Made by a program: the position numbers and the translations under genes. A stretch of DNA of 64,000 nt from contig NZ_JANCLX010000014.1 of assembly GCF_024295805.1 (NCBI RefSeq), positions 1 through 64,000 on the forward strand, read 5' to 3'. A model generated the notes under the pieces. The model saw only the letters and a program-made list of their open reading frames with translations, ran no database searches and was not told where the DNA came from. This DNA is from Streptomyces cucumeris (GTDB taxonomy: Bacteria > Actinomycetota > Actinomycetes > Streptomycetales > Streptomycetaceae). Position 1 is the stretch's first letter, and each line of letters opens with the position of its first letter. This document shows positions 57,168-64,000 of this stretch, one piece after another.

Positions 57168-57293
57168 GTGCCCGATCAGGGCATGGCCAAGATGCAGATC
57201 ACCAAGGCCCGAAGAAGCCGATTTCATCCTACCGGGAGACAGGGCGTAGCCGAAGGGGGACGATTCATGGATGGTCGTAGTCAATTCAGGTGA
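57168..57293 (+). CDS. Possible small basic peptide
   Basis: 41 aa from a GTG right after the previous stop; rich in Lys/Arg (MAKMQITKARRSRFHPTGRQ). It overlaps the next frame by 23 bases and has no ribosome site. Real only if coupled to the upstream gene. Confidence 0.3.
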   Translation: MPDQGMAKMQITKARRSRFHPTGRQGVAEGGRFMDGRSQFR

Positions 57294-57633
57294 CCCGTTC
57301 CGCCGCCACACGCATGCTATCGCCGAAGAGTTTGACGCCCTGTGGGAGTCATCCCGTAGGCGCGCCAAGTCCCGGGCTCGGCTCGGACTGGAGGAGCTCA
57401 AAGTCCTTTCATCCCGGTTCCGGTCGGAGCTAGAGAGGGGTGAAGTGCGTGATGCGGAGGCGTGGCCCGACCGGGCGACGTCATCCTGGATTGTGGTGGC
57501 AGGGGCACAAGAACCCTGTCATGATAGGAACTTCACGGATAAGGGGAAGAATGGATCTTCACGAGATTCCGGTCTCGATCCACGTCGATCACACACTCCA
57601 GCGGATCGGATACGTCACGCCGTGGCCCACTGA
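57271..57633 (+). CDS. Unknown protein, C-terminus uncertain
   Basis: 120 aa; AAGGGGG 13 bases before the ATG. Residues 1-~80 look real (FRRHTHAIAEEFDALWESSR; LEELKVLSSRFRSELERGEV). The last ~28 residues overlap the 57551 gene and are shadow-like, which suggests a lost stop or frameshift. Confidence 0.55.
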   Translation: MVVVNSGDPFRRHTHAIAEEFDALWESSRRRAKSRARLGLEELKVLSSRFRSELERGEVRDAEAWPDRATSSWIVVAGAQEPCHDRNFTDKGKNGSSRDSGLDPRRSHTPADRIRHAVAH

Positions 57634-57892
57634 CCCCGCGACGTTTGACGGGTGGATCGAGGAGTCGGAGAAGCCTACTGATGAGCTAGTCGTCAACGGG
57701 GCCTCCGAGGCATGGGCGCGGTACCGAGTGCTGGCGGAGTACTGCACGCGGCGCCTGAGTGACATCAACACAACCGAGGGGCGGGGCGATGCTACCTCTG
57801 CCTCCATTGTCGACCGGGCATCTACACTCCTGGCCGCCGCCGCCGAGGAGATCGAGGTCACCCTATTCAGTCATATTCACGAAGATCACTGA
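57551..57892 (+). CDS. Unknown protein
   Basis: 113 aa, AAGGGGAAGA upstream. DHTLQRIGYVTPWPTDPATF, a helix (SEAWARYRVLAEYCTRRLSD) and a C-terminal helix (ASTLLAAAAEEIEVTLFSHI). Function unknown. Confidence 0.75.
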   Translation: MDLHEIPVSIHVDHTLQRIGYVTPWPTDPATFDGWIEESEKPTDELVVNGASEAWARYRVLAEYCTRRLSDINTTEGRGDATSASIVDRASTLLAAAAEEIEVTLFSHIHEDH

Positions 57893-57970
57893 AGGCGGTC
57901 GAGACAGAAAAGGAGAGGAAGGATAGAAAAGGAGTTCTTTCGCACGCATGAAGGACGTTTCCGCATCCTC

Positions 57971-58210
57971 GTGGAGCAGGTTATCGACGGAAAGGTGGTT
58001 GACTGGCACCTCATCGAACGCCGGAATGCCGTAGCGATGCAGTCCGAATTCACCGAAGCCGAAATGCGCAGCCTGATTACCGGGGTCGAAGCGCCCGAAG
58101 GCGTGGTCCTCGAACATGCATCAGCCGTGAGGGATTTCGTTGGGCGAGCAATCCGCCGGATTGGTGGGCGCACCGGCACTGGATTTGAATTCACCGTGAC
58201 CCCTCGTTAA
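57971..58210 (+). CDS. Small protein with displaced start codon
   Basis: 79 aa from GTG 57971. The reading frame is protein-like for 16 further codons upstream (KEFFRTHEGRFRIL) back to an ATA at 57923, which sits just where a start should be, after AGGAGAGGAAGG. Either ATA is used or a mutation moved the start to GTG. DGKVVDWHLIERRNAVAM then a helix. Function unknown. Confidence 0.6.
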   Translation: MEQVIDGKVVDWHLIERRNAVAMQSEFTEAEMRSLITGVEAPEGVVLEHASAVRDFVGRAIRRIGGRTGTGFEFTVTPR

Positions 58211-58334
58211 ATTCCCCCGGTTCGGCAATTTGACGCGCAGTCCACTCCGCAAATTCGCCGGGCATGAATCGGATCCGAAAGTGGATGACATGCTCTCGAA
58301 AATCGGGAGCAACAGCGAGAAGATGAGGGGAAAC

Positions 58335-58934
58335 ATGGATGACGTCCGGATCGCAGATCTCGACAACGGAAAGGTAGCTCTCTTTGCCCCGTTCAACGAT
58401 GAGCTTCCTTCCGAGGCGCGCGCCATCGGTGGCAAGCCTGCACGCAAGGACGGCAAGTTCAAGTACTGGGTATTCGATGCTCGGGACAAGGAACGCGTCA
58501 AGGAATTGGCACTCAGGTTCTACGGAACAACTGGTTCCCTCGAGGAATCAGCTGACCGCGTAACTGTGCGCGTTCACTTGAGGCCCTTCGAGAGGCACCA
58601 GACTCCGAGCGCGATGTTCGCCGGGCGGAAAATCGCCTGGCGTCCAGCGCGTGACGCGGACGTGCGGCTAGCTGATGGCGTGGTGCTCGTGGAAGGGGAG
58701 CTTGGCGGTAGTGGCGGCTCCATGCGCTTTCCACAGATTGACGCCGACGACGATGTGATCGTGGAGATCCGGGATCTCCCTCGAGGGGCTCTCGGGGTCG
58801 AGAATCCCGAGCACTTCACGATCGTGGACCAGCAGGTGGACATTCCGACACTGAGGGATCGTCGGGAATCGCTGCTCGCCGAGCTCAAAGAGATCGACGC
58901 CGCACTTGCCTCAGCAGGCAAGGAGATTCCCTGA
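58335..58934 (+). CDS. Unknown two-domain protein
   Basis: 199 aa; GAGGGGAAAC decides this start. Residues ~10-65 (VALFAPFNDELPSEARAIGG, FKYWVFDARDKERVKELALR) fit a small phage domain with GG...WVF...RV..L pattern seen next to helicase-like and DNA-binding proteins. The rest is beta-rich with a C-terminal coiled coil (LRDRRESLLAELKEIDAALA). Function unknown. Confidence 0.75.
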   Translation: MDDVRIADLDNGKVALFAPFNDELPSEARAIGGKPARKDGKFKYWVFDARDKERVKELALRFYGTTGSLEESADRVTVRVHLRPFERHQTPSAMFAGRKIAWRPARDADVRLADGVVLVEGELGGSGGSMRFPQIDADDDVIVEIRDLPRGALGVENPEHFTIVDQQVDIPTLRDRRESLLAELKEIDAALASAGKEIP

Positions 58935-59034
58935 ACCGCGAAACGGTTTCGGTTCGGTCGCGCACGGATGAACCCGTGCGCGCGCCGAATTGCCACCGTG
59001 GCAAGGCGGTAGGGCAAATCAGGAAGAGGGAAAC

Positions 59035-59139
59035 ATGGGACACCTTGTCGGAGCTATCGCCACTTTGCTCTCGATAGCCATCACTCGGCGAGAACAAGCA
59101 AAGAAGTCCCGACACAAAAGCGGAGGAAGAATCGGATGA
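59035..59139 (+). CDS. Tiny membrane peptide
   Basis: 34 aa, AGGAAGAGGGAAAC upstream. Hydrophobic stretch LVGAIATLLSIAI followed by a basic tail (RREQAKKSRHKSGGRIG). Stop overlaps the next ATG (ATGA). Could insert in the membrane. Confidence 0.65.
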   Translation: MGHLVGAIATLLSIAITRREQAKKSRHKSGGRIG

Positions 59140-59822
59140 AGTACATGCTGCCCGAATGGGTGAAGACCGGACTGGCTCAACTTCCAGTTCGCCGTGAATT
59201 GCCGAAGTGGCCAACACTGCAGGTGGTCGGAAAGAGTGTCACCCCGGCACTGGGGCGGGAAATCTGCCTGCGCACCACACCCCTTCACGGGGTCTTCTCC
59301 AGTGTAGGCAGCTGGAGCAATTCCCTGGCCGATGCATACGGCGTAGCTCTGGAGGAAGATGGATGGCCGTCTTTCGAAGAGGTGGATCGCGCGCAGGGAG
59401 ACCTGGGAATCCTGGATCTAGATTACCTGGGCAATGATCGCGTAACGGCCAGTCGACTCAATATTCCTTCAGGGTGGTGCGACTGGGACGGGAAGATCGG
59501 CACTGCTGGAACCGACCTGAGTTCGAAATGGCCCACCCTTGAGGAACTGCATCAGGAATGGGGGTTGATCGCTCAGGCTTGGCCCCAACTGCGAATGACC
59601 GCCCAGCTCTCCACCTACAAGGACTCAAGCCGACCTGAGGAGCGATTCCCTTTTCTCGCGTGGGACATCGTCAATGGTTACGTACACCTGCGATCAGAGC
59701 CCGGTGGACTACTGCTCCCGGTTCGGCCACCGATCGAACCAGAGAACGTAACCGATGACGAACGTGGAGTAGAAATCGAAACTCTGCGCCTGGCAATTCA
59801 TGAAGCAAGGGAGCGGGGCTAG
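59136..59822 (+). CDS. Unknown protein
   Basis: 228 aa, GGAGGAAG upstream. Aromatic- and Pro-rich, mixed alpha/beta; SFEEVDRAQGDLGILDLDYL and LPVRPPIEPENVTDDERGVE. No domain recognised. Last gene before the compositionally distinct cassette. Confidence 0.75.
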   Translation: MKYMLPEWVKTGLAQLPVRRELPKWPTLQVVGKSVTPALGREICLRTTPLHGVFSSVGSWSNSLADAYGVALEEDGWPSFEEVDRAQGDLGILDLDYLGNDRVTASRLNIPSGWCDWDGKIGTAGTDLSSKWPTLEELHQEWGLIAQAWPQLRMTAQLSTYKDSSRPEERFPFLAWDIVNGYVHLRSEPGGLLLPVRPPIEPENVTDDERGVEIETLRLAIHEARERG

Positions 59823-59925
59823 GGACCGACACGCAAAACGAGAACTCATCGGTCCGCCCACTTGTCATGACCGCTGCGTGCCGGAGCCTTTCGCCTGGTC
59901 CGACAATTCCCCAGGAGCGCCCACC

Positions 59926-60165
59926 ATGGCCCGCAACGACGACTCCCGCCCCCTCGACGGCGACGACGTGATTGCCCTCACCATCGACGACGTGATCACC
60001 CGGTACAAGAACGAGAACATCGGCATCGTGCACGGCGAGCGCTTCACGTTCGTCCACGGCTACTCGTCGACCAGTGGCGGGTGGGTACTGGCCGACTGCT
60101 ACGGCGACGAGATCCCCGGCGGCTACGGCCCCCGCACCGCCACCGTCAGCGCCATCATCCGCTGA
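59926..60165 (+). CDS. Unknown protein in GC-rich cassette
   Basis: 79 aa, start after CCCAGGAGCGCCCACC, a ribosome-site style not used left of 59.8 kb in the right arm. Acidic helix plus strands (VIALTIDDVITRYKNENIGI; GGWVLADCYGDEIPGG). Function unknown. Confidence 0.75.
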   Translation: MARNDDSRPLDGDDVIALTIDDVITRYKNENIGIVHGERFTFVHGYSSTSGGWVLADCYGDEIPGGYGPRTATVSAIIR

Positions 60166-60224
60166 CCCCCGGAGCGCCTGGGGCCGACCACCCGAACGCC
60201 CGTCACACGCCAGGAGCGCCCTTC

Positions 60225-60632
60225 ATGACCACGCCCACTACCCCCGCCGCCGACACCGCTCGCGCCGAATCCCTGGAGCGCCTGCGCGCCGTGGTCGTCG
60301 AGACCCTGCTGGACGTCCACGACCAGACCACCGACCCCTACACCGCCGGAGAGACGATCGTGGTCGCCGCGCAGCAGTGGGGGACCGGGGGCGGCGTCAT
60401 CAATGCCGCGCCCGCCGCGCCCTGCCCGGGGAGCGGCGGCACCGTCAGCCGCTGGTACGCCCCGTACGGCTGGGCGTACACCCCCGCCACCGACATCTCC
60501 GACCCCGGCCCCTACACCGTCGGCGAGCACGTCACCTGCCGAAGCTGCCGCGCCGATGTGCCCACCGCCCGCGCCAAGACCACCGAGCGCGAGACCGGTA
60601 GGCAGTACGTCGCATGGATCGCCCAGCACTAA
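60225..60632 (+). CDS. Unknown protein in GC-rich cassette
   Basis: 135 aa, CCAGGAGCGCCC site. Helix (ESLERLRAVVVETLLDVHDQ), Gly/Pro middle, then CRSCRADVPTARA. Resembles the small genes of the 16-22 kb operon in codon use. Function unknown. Confidence 0.7.
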   Translation: MTTPTTPAADTARAESLERLRAVVVETLLDVHDQTTDPYTAGETIVVAAQQWGTGGGVINAAPAAPCPGSGGTVSRWYAPYGWAYTPATDISDPGPYTVGEHVTCRSCRADVPTARAKTTERETGRQYVAWIAQH

Positions 60633-60681
60633 CCCCGGCCGCGCATGGCCAACCCGAGAGGGAGAAGAGAACGCATGACCG
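60633..60681 (+). repeat. Direct repeat, copy 1 (translation-start region)
   Basis: About 49 bases beginning CCCCGGCCGCGCATGGCCAA and ending at the ATGACCG of the 60675 gene. Matches 60989-61037 at all but a handful of positions. Confidence 0.75.
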
Positions 60682-60839
60682 ACACCACCGAGCCCTACGC
60701 CGAGCCCTACGCCGACCGCTTCCCGCACCACGAGGTCTACGGAGGCGATCCGATGCATCTGCATCAGTGGACGTGGACGGAGGACGACGGCAACGGACAC
60801 ATGGGCTACACCTGCCCCTGCAGCGCATTCCGTCTCTGA
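60675..60839 (+). CDS. Small His-rich protein
   Basis: 54 aa, GAGGGAGAAGAG site. HHEVYGGDPMHLHQWTWTED and CPCSAF: several His and two Cys, possible metal binding. Its 5' flank is one copy of the 50-base duplication. Confidence 0.7.
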   Translation: MTDTTEPYAEPYADRFPHHEVYGGDPMHLHQWTWTEDDGNGHMGYTCPCSAFRL

Positions 60840-60851
60840 CGCCCCAGGAGC

Positions 60852-61034
60852 ACCCCTGGTGGCCATCACTCAGGTGGCTCGCCAGCGCGCCGCCGAGCCA
60901 CCTCGCCCAGCGCGCCACCGACGTGCTCAGCGCCGCCGGATACCCCGCCGCGCCCGCCAGTGACCGGGGCGGCTGCACGCGCCTGGCACTGACCCTGGCC
61001 GCGCACGGCCAACCCAAGAGAGAAGAGAGAGCAC
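60852..61034 (+). pseudogene. Probable gene remnant between duplicated leaders
   Basis: One frame reads WLASAPPSHLAQRATDVLSA then AGYPAAPASDRGGCTRLALT, convincingly protein-like, but has no usable start and continues into the antisense-like frame of the next gene. It looks like the body of a gene that lost its start and was joined to a copied leader. Confidence 0.45.
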
Positions 61035-61037
61035 ATG
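60989..61037 (+). repeat. Direct repeat, copy 2 (translation-start region)
   Basis: Begins CCCTGGCCGCGCACGGCCAA and ends at the ATGACCG of the 61035 gene; partner of 60633-60681. Confidence 0.75.
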
Positions 61038-61370
61038 ACCGCCACGGCCCCCGTCTTCACCCCGATCGCCACCGTCCCGGACGGCTTCCATCTAGTCGCC
61101 CTGGTCGACGTCACCGACGGAGAGATGACCACCGACCTGGACGAGAGCAAGGTGTCCAGCAGCATCACGGCCGCCGTCGACCGCATCCCAGCCGGACTGC
61201 GTGCTGGTGAGGTCTTCGCCGTCTGGGACTTCGAGAAGCGCCCCACTCCGGCCGACGCTGCCGCCGCCGCCCGGGAGCGTCGGCCCGCCCGCGTCCTTAC
61301 CCATGTCGGCGGCGGGATCCTGATTCAGCTCGCCGATGCCTACCGGCTGGACTTGGAGATCACCGGCTGA
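61035..61370 (+). CDS. Unknown protein in GC-rich cassette
   Basis: 111 aa, AGAGAGAAGAGAGAG site within the duplicated leader. FHLVALVDVTDGEMTTDLDE, then strands and an Ala/Arg helix, ending HVGGGILIQLADAYRLDLEI. Function unknown. Confidence 0.75.
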   Translation: MTATAPVFTPIATVPDGFHLVALVDVTDGEMTTDLDESKVSSSITAAVDRIPAGLRAGEVFAVWDFEKRPTPADAAAAARERRPARVLTHVGGGILIQLADAYRLDLEITG

Positions 61371-61389
61371 CCCTCTAGCGACCCTCAGT

Positions 61390-61413
61390 GACACCCCGAA
61401 CCGGGGGGGTGTC
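61390..61413 (+). terminator. Hairpin terminator
   Basis: GACACCCC/GGGGTGTC (61390-61397, 61406-61413), 8-base loop, ends the GC-rich cassette. Confidence 0.7.
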
Positions 61414-61545
61414 CGGGCGGGTTGACGCAAGTGCAAGAACCGCCAGCGACGCCCCAGTGGTACGGCTGCACGCGGCCCGGCCGGGACAAGCCCGATTCCG
61501 CCAAGTACCGACATGCGCCACACCTCAGTCATCGACAGGAGCATC

Positions 61546-61896
61546 ATGACCACCACGACCACGTACGGCACCTGGTGCAACCGAGTCAACGAGTATTCGG
61601 TCAGCCCTGACGTCGACGTCATCGATTACATCAACGGCGGAGACAGTGACTGGCAGGAGCTTCTCGAGAAGTCGGGCGCCCTCGCGCAGATCCAGAGTGA
61701 GTATCGGCAGGCCATCCAAGATGCGCTGCCGCCCAGCATCTCTCTGTGCGGAGACGAGTTCATTGGCCCGGCTTACCCGAAGGACGGTGAGTTCGACGAT
61801 TATCCGGTTGACGAAGAGGGTGGCCTGAATCTGAAGGCCCTCATCGAGGGGATCGACCTGGAGGAAATCCTCAACCGGAACGATCCGGCGACCTGA
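61546..61896 (+). CDS. Unknown acidic protein
   Basis: 116 aa; AGGAG five bases before this ATG. DVDVIDYINGGDSDWQELLE and a very acidic C-terminal half (DGEFDDYPVDEEGGLNLKAL). Acidic composition resembles DNA mimics but no named family. Function unknown. Confidence 0.75.
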   Translation: MTTTTTYGTWCNRVNEYSVSPDVDVIDYINGGDSDWQELLEKSGALAQIQSEYRQAIQDALPPSISLCGDEFIGPAYPKDGEFDDYPVDEEGGLNLKALIEGIDLEEILNRNDPAT

Positions 61897-61979
61897 GGCT
61901 GGGCGCCCGCCAAGGGCTGAGGTGGCTTGAAGTTATTGCCGACTTCGTCCTGTAGGTGCGATCTTGTCCATCTTGGGTC

Positions 61980-61995
61980 CATGATGGCCTAGGCC
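61980..61995 (+). promoter_or_regulatory. -10-like box plus GGCCTAGGCC palindrome (copy 9)
   Basis: CATGAT (61980-61985) precedes the perfect palindrome (61986-61995); the ATG at 62022 is 26 bases downstream. Confidence 0.65.
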
Positions 61996-62021
61996 AGATG
62001 GTCCCCGGAAGGAGAAGCGAC

Positions 62022-62147
62022 ATGACGGAGCTCGGCGATCTCGTTCGTCCGATCGACTGCTACACCACCACGGTCACCACGACGGACGGGAAGGAGATCG
62101 TGGTCGACCGGCTCTGCGGTAACCCCAACTGCAAGGCGGGTAAGTGA
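62022..62147 (+). CDS. Very small protein under palindrome copy 9
   Basis: 41 aa, GGAAGGAGAAGCG site. Beta hairpin (CYTTTVTTTDGKEIVVDRLC) and a C-terminal Cys pair region (CGNPNCKAGK). It forms a one-gene unit enclosed by its own palindrome and a terminator. Confidence 0.75.
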   Translation: MTELGDLVRPIDCYTTTVTTTDGKEIVVDRLCGNPNCKAGK

Positions 62148-62148
62148 C

Positions 62149-62185
62149 GAAGCGGGGGTCCGGGTTGCGCCTGGGCCCCCGCTTC
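62149..62185 (+). terminator. Terminator overlapping the next promoter
   Basis: Perfect 10-bp stem GAAGCGGGGG/CCCCCGCTTC (62149-62158, 62176-62185), then TCGTATCG. The -35 box of the next promoter lies in its loop. Confidence 0.75.
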
Positions 62186-62204
62186 TCGTATCGTGACCTA
62201 GGCC
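62165..62204 (+). promoter_or_regulatory. Promoter with GACCTAGGCC palindrome variant (copy 10)
   Basis: -35 TTGCGC (62165-62170), 18-base spacer, -10 TATCGT (62189-62194), then GACCTAGGCC (62195-62204). It drives the 62237 gene. Only this copy deviates in the first half-site. Confidence 0.75.
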
Positions 62205-62236
62205 ATTCTGAGACCCGACTCCAGCGAGGATCAATC

Positions 62237-63163
62237 ATGAGCGGCAACCCGGACGAGATGCATGTGTACCACCTCTCCAGCGAGCATTCCGACTGGGCGG
62301 ACATGGACGACTACATGCCCCGTCAAATCGCAGTCCCGACTGATCTGCAGCCCCTCTTCCTCACAGGCAAGATCGTTCCCGACGTGAATCAGCTCCACGT
62401 CTGGGCGGGCAGCTCGGGTCCAGAGTTCGACCATGGTGACGCATCCATGGAGGCGACGCCGCCGGAGGCTGCCGAATGGCTCGACGCTTACGCCGAGGTC
62501 GCCCTGGCGCAGCGGACATTCCGGGAGAAGGTGGAGGACGCACAGAGGGGGTATGAGGCGGCACAACGGAAGGCGCTGGCGGGCCTCGCCCAGGCCATGG
62601 AGAAGTGGCGGCCCGTCGAGGGCGAGATGAAGAGGCGGAGTGCCGCCCTGGCCGCCAAACTTCACGCACTCCGGACCGCAGCGGAGCAGAGGAAGCAGGA
62701 GCAGGAGGAACAAGCACAGAAGGAACAAGCACAGAAGGAACAAGCACAGAAGGAACAAGATGCTACCGATGGCCCGCGCGGAATCGCGCTGTACAAGCCG
62801 AAGCGACTGGACAGCAGGAACCGGGCAGACCATGTCGCCCGAGTGCATCTGATGGATTGTCGGCGCCGAGCGAAGACCTCGGGGGCATGGACGTCTTATG
62901 ATCCCATGAGCAACGACCTCGGGCTGCGGCCGGGTGACGCCTGGTACCGGCTGACCCACCCCGAGGAGTGGATCCGCTCCGCATCGGTCCATTCCCGGGG
63001 GAATCTGCGAGTCAAGTTCTGTTCGTCCTGTAAGCCGTGGGTCGTGTTCCAGGAGTGGATTTACGCTTTCCCTCAGCCTCGCCGTGATGCGCATGGATTC
63101 ATGCTGGCTGGCGTTCAATTGGTCGACGCTCCGCAGGAGTGGGCCACGCACCAGGGGGACTGA
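62237..63163 (+). CDS. Coiled-coil protein with AQKEQ repeats
   Basis: 308 aa, GCGAGGATC before the ATG. N-terminal ~75 residues acidic; ~85-180 a long coiled coil containing three exact copies of A-Q-K-E-Q (plus degenerate flanking copies), encoded by a 15-base tandem repeat; then a basic C-terminal domain with FCSSCKPWVVFQEW and HLMDCRRRAK, perhaps a zinc site. Function unknown; structural or nucleoprotein role possible. Confidence 0.8.
   Translation: MSGNPDEMHVYHLSSEHSDWADMDDYMPRQIAVPTDLQPLFLTGKIVPDVNQLHVWAGSSGPEFDHGDASMEATPPEAAEWLDAYAEVALAQRTFREKVEDAQRGYEAAQRKALAGLAQAMEKWRPVEGEMKRRSAALAAKLHALRTAAEQRKQEQEEQAQKEQAQKEQAQKEQDATDGPRGIALYKPKRLDSRNRADHVARVHLMDCRRRAKTSGAWTSYDPMSNDLGLRPGDAWYRLTHPEEWIRSASVHSRGNLRVKFCSSCKPWVVFQEWIYAFPQPRRDAHGFMLAGVQLVDAPQEWATHQGD
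62714..62758 (+). repeat. 15-base tandem repeat, three copies
   Basis: GCACAGAAGGAACAA repeated three times without change, in frame, inside the coiled-coil gene. The lack of any divergence implies recent expansion. Confidence 0.95.
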
Positions 63164-63212
63164 CCACGCCGCGCTGTGTGAGGGCTGAGCCCGACTCGAG
63201 AGGCGGGAAGAG

Positions 63213-63344
63213 ATGAACACGCACGAAGAACTGGTCCAGCGGATCAAGATGGCCCACCCAGAGGACGCGGCCATGGCGATGATCGCCCTGCTGGACCGGG
63301 TGGTAAATGACGTTCGCCGGGAGTCACTGGAGGGGGAAGGATGA
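63213..63344 (+). CDS. Very small helical protein
   Basis: 43 aa, GGCGGGAAGAG upstream. Single helix (EDAAMAMIALLDRVVNDVRR) with charged ends; ATGA overlap with the next gene. Function unknown. Confidence 0.75.
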   Translation: MNTHEELVQRIKMAHPEDAAMAMIALLDRVVNDVRRESLEGEG

Positions 63345-63697
63345 GCCTGCTAGGTAGTCGCGAGGCGCGACTCGACGCGGACACGCTCAGCATGGATGTG
63401 GTCGCCAAGGACGGGACTTTGCTGCGGCTAGCCGTGGCGCGCACGGCCGCCGGTCACGTCGAGCTGGACAACTTGCTGGAGATCCACGAGCACAAGTACG
63501 GCAGGGTGGAGCCGCTGGTCACCTACACCGTGAGGGGCTTCCTTTCGGCGGCGGATGATCGCGGACAGCTGACTCTACACATGGGCACCCCGGGGCTGAC
63601 CATCGAGCAGCACTGGATGACCGTCGCGGGTGACTGGCTCCAGATGCTCGCCGAGGCGCCAACGAGGGATGCGCCCGACGAGGCTGTCACCCACTAG
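63341..63697 (+). CDS. Unknown protein
   Basis: 118 aa, GGAGGGGGAAGG upstream inside the previous gene. Beta-rich (TLLRLAVARTAAGHVELDNL; LTLHMGTPGLTIEQHWMTVA). No family. Confidence 0.75.
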   Translation: MSLLGSREARLDADTLSMDVVAKDGTLLRLAVARTAAGHVELDNLLEIHEHKYGRVEPLVTYTVRGFLSAADDRGQLTLHMGTPGLTIEQHWMTVAGDWLQMLAEAPTRDAPDEAVTH

Positions 63698-63716
63698 CAA
63701 GGGGAGGGAGGAGAGC

Positions 63717-64000
63717 ATGACACCGGATGACCTGCTGGGCCCGCGGGTTCACAAAGTGATTCGCCTGGAGAATAGCGAGGAAGTTGAGGTATCGGCACGC
63801 CCTCGCAAGGATGGTGGCTTCATCGGTCGGACGATGATCACCGTCAAGCGACCCGGAGAACGGATTGGCGCCGGAGTCCAGGTCCGGGTGCTGGAGTACC
63901 TCGCGGATGCCTCTGGCTCGGCCCTGGAGGGTATTCGCTCGGCGCTGGCAGAGCGGGGCGTCACAATGTCCCGCCTCGGCGCTGACCACTGGGCCGCCTG
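63717..64000 (+). CDS. Unknown protein, cut by window edge
   Basis: At least 94 aa, GGGGAGGGAGGAG site. Strands (HKVIRLENSEEVEVSARPRK; RTMITVKRPGERIGAGVQVR) then a helix (ALEGIRSALAERGVTMSRLG). The C-terminus lies beyond the window. Function unknown. Confidence 0.7.
   Translation, partial: MTPDDLLGPRVHKVIRLENSEEVEVSARPRKDGGFIGRTMITVKRPGERIGAGVQVRVLEYLADASGSALEGIRSALAERGVTMSRLGADHWAA

Overview
The window looks like part of a temperate tailed phage, or phage-like prophage, of a high-GC actinobacterium, most likely Streptomyces. The evidence is very GC-rich third codon positions, frequent GTG starts, TAGnnT/TAnnnT -10 boxes, a head-packaging gene set, a tyrosine integrase and two GntR-type regulators. 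No tRNA, rRNA, CRISPR array or insertion sequence was recognised.

Layout. (1) 1-6115, minus strand: head genes in the order large terminase with an in-frame intein, a small helical protein, portal, fused capsid protease/scaffold, head decoration protein, and the first codons of a probable major capsid protein. (2) 6.1-11.5 kb, mixed strands: exported and accessory genes, a methyltransferase, an RyR-domain protein, a thermolysin-family protease and the small terminase, which lies 3.2 kb from the large one. (3) 11.7-15.1 kb, mostly minus: integrase, two unknown genes and a GntR regulator with operator-like inverted repeats, a likely lysogeny module. (4) 15.3-22.9 kb, plus: a tightly coupled operon of small unknown proteins plus a HIT-family hydrolase. 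(5) 22.9-30.9 kb: a lipoprotein, three proteins built from repeated helix-turn-helix modules, a large coiled-coil protein on the opposite strand, and a second GntR (HutC type) regulator. (6) 30.9-33.6 kb: about 2.7 kb without a credible gene. Its central 1.5 kb is pyrimidine-rich, low-complexity DNA unlike anything else in the window. (7) 33.6-64 kb, plus strand only: more than 60 small genes, mostly of unknown function, typical of an early/accessory arm. Most carry a purine-rich CGGAA/AAGGAGA leader before the start codon, and hairpin terminators break them into operons. A GC-rich cassette at 59.9-61.4 kb has a different ribosome-site style (CAGGAGCGCCC) that resembles block 4.

The most striking new feature is a dispersed palindrome, GGCCTAGGYC, at ten places. 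In most cases it directly follows a -10-like hexamer, and nine of the ten lie 16-81 bases upstream of the first gene of a transcription unit. It looks like one phage-wide operator (or phage promoter element) connecting the exported protein near 7.1 kb, the modular HTH protein at 27.2 kb and at least five units in the right arm. Other points of interest are a class 3-type intein in the terminase ATP-binding loop, a predicted H-type pseudoknot at 53.1 kb, B12-box-like leader sequences near 54.9-55.3 kb, and several pairs of diverged paralogues among the small genes.
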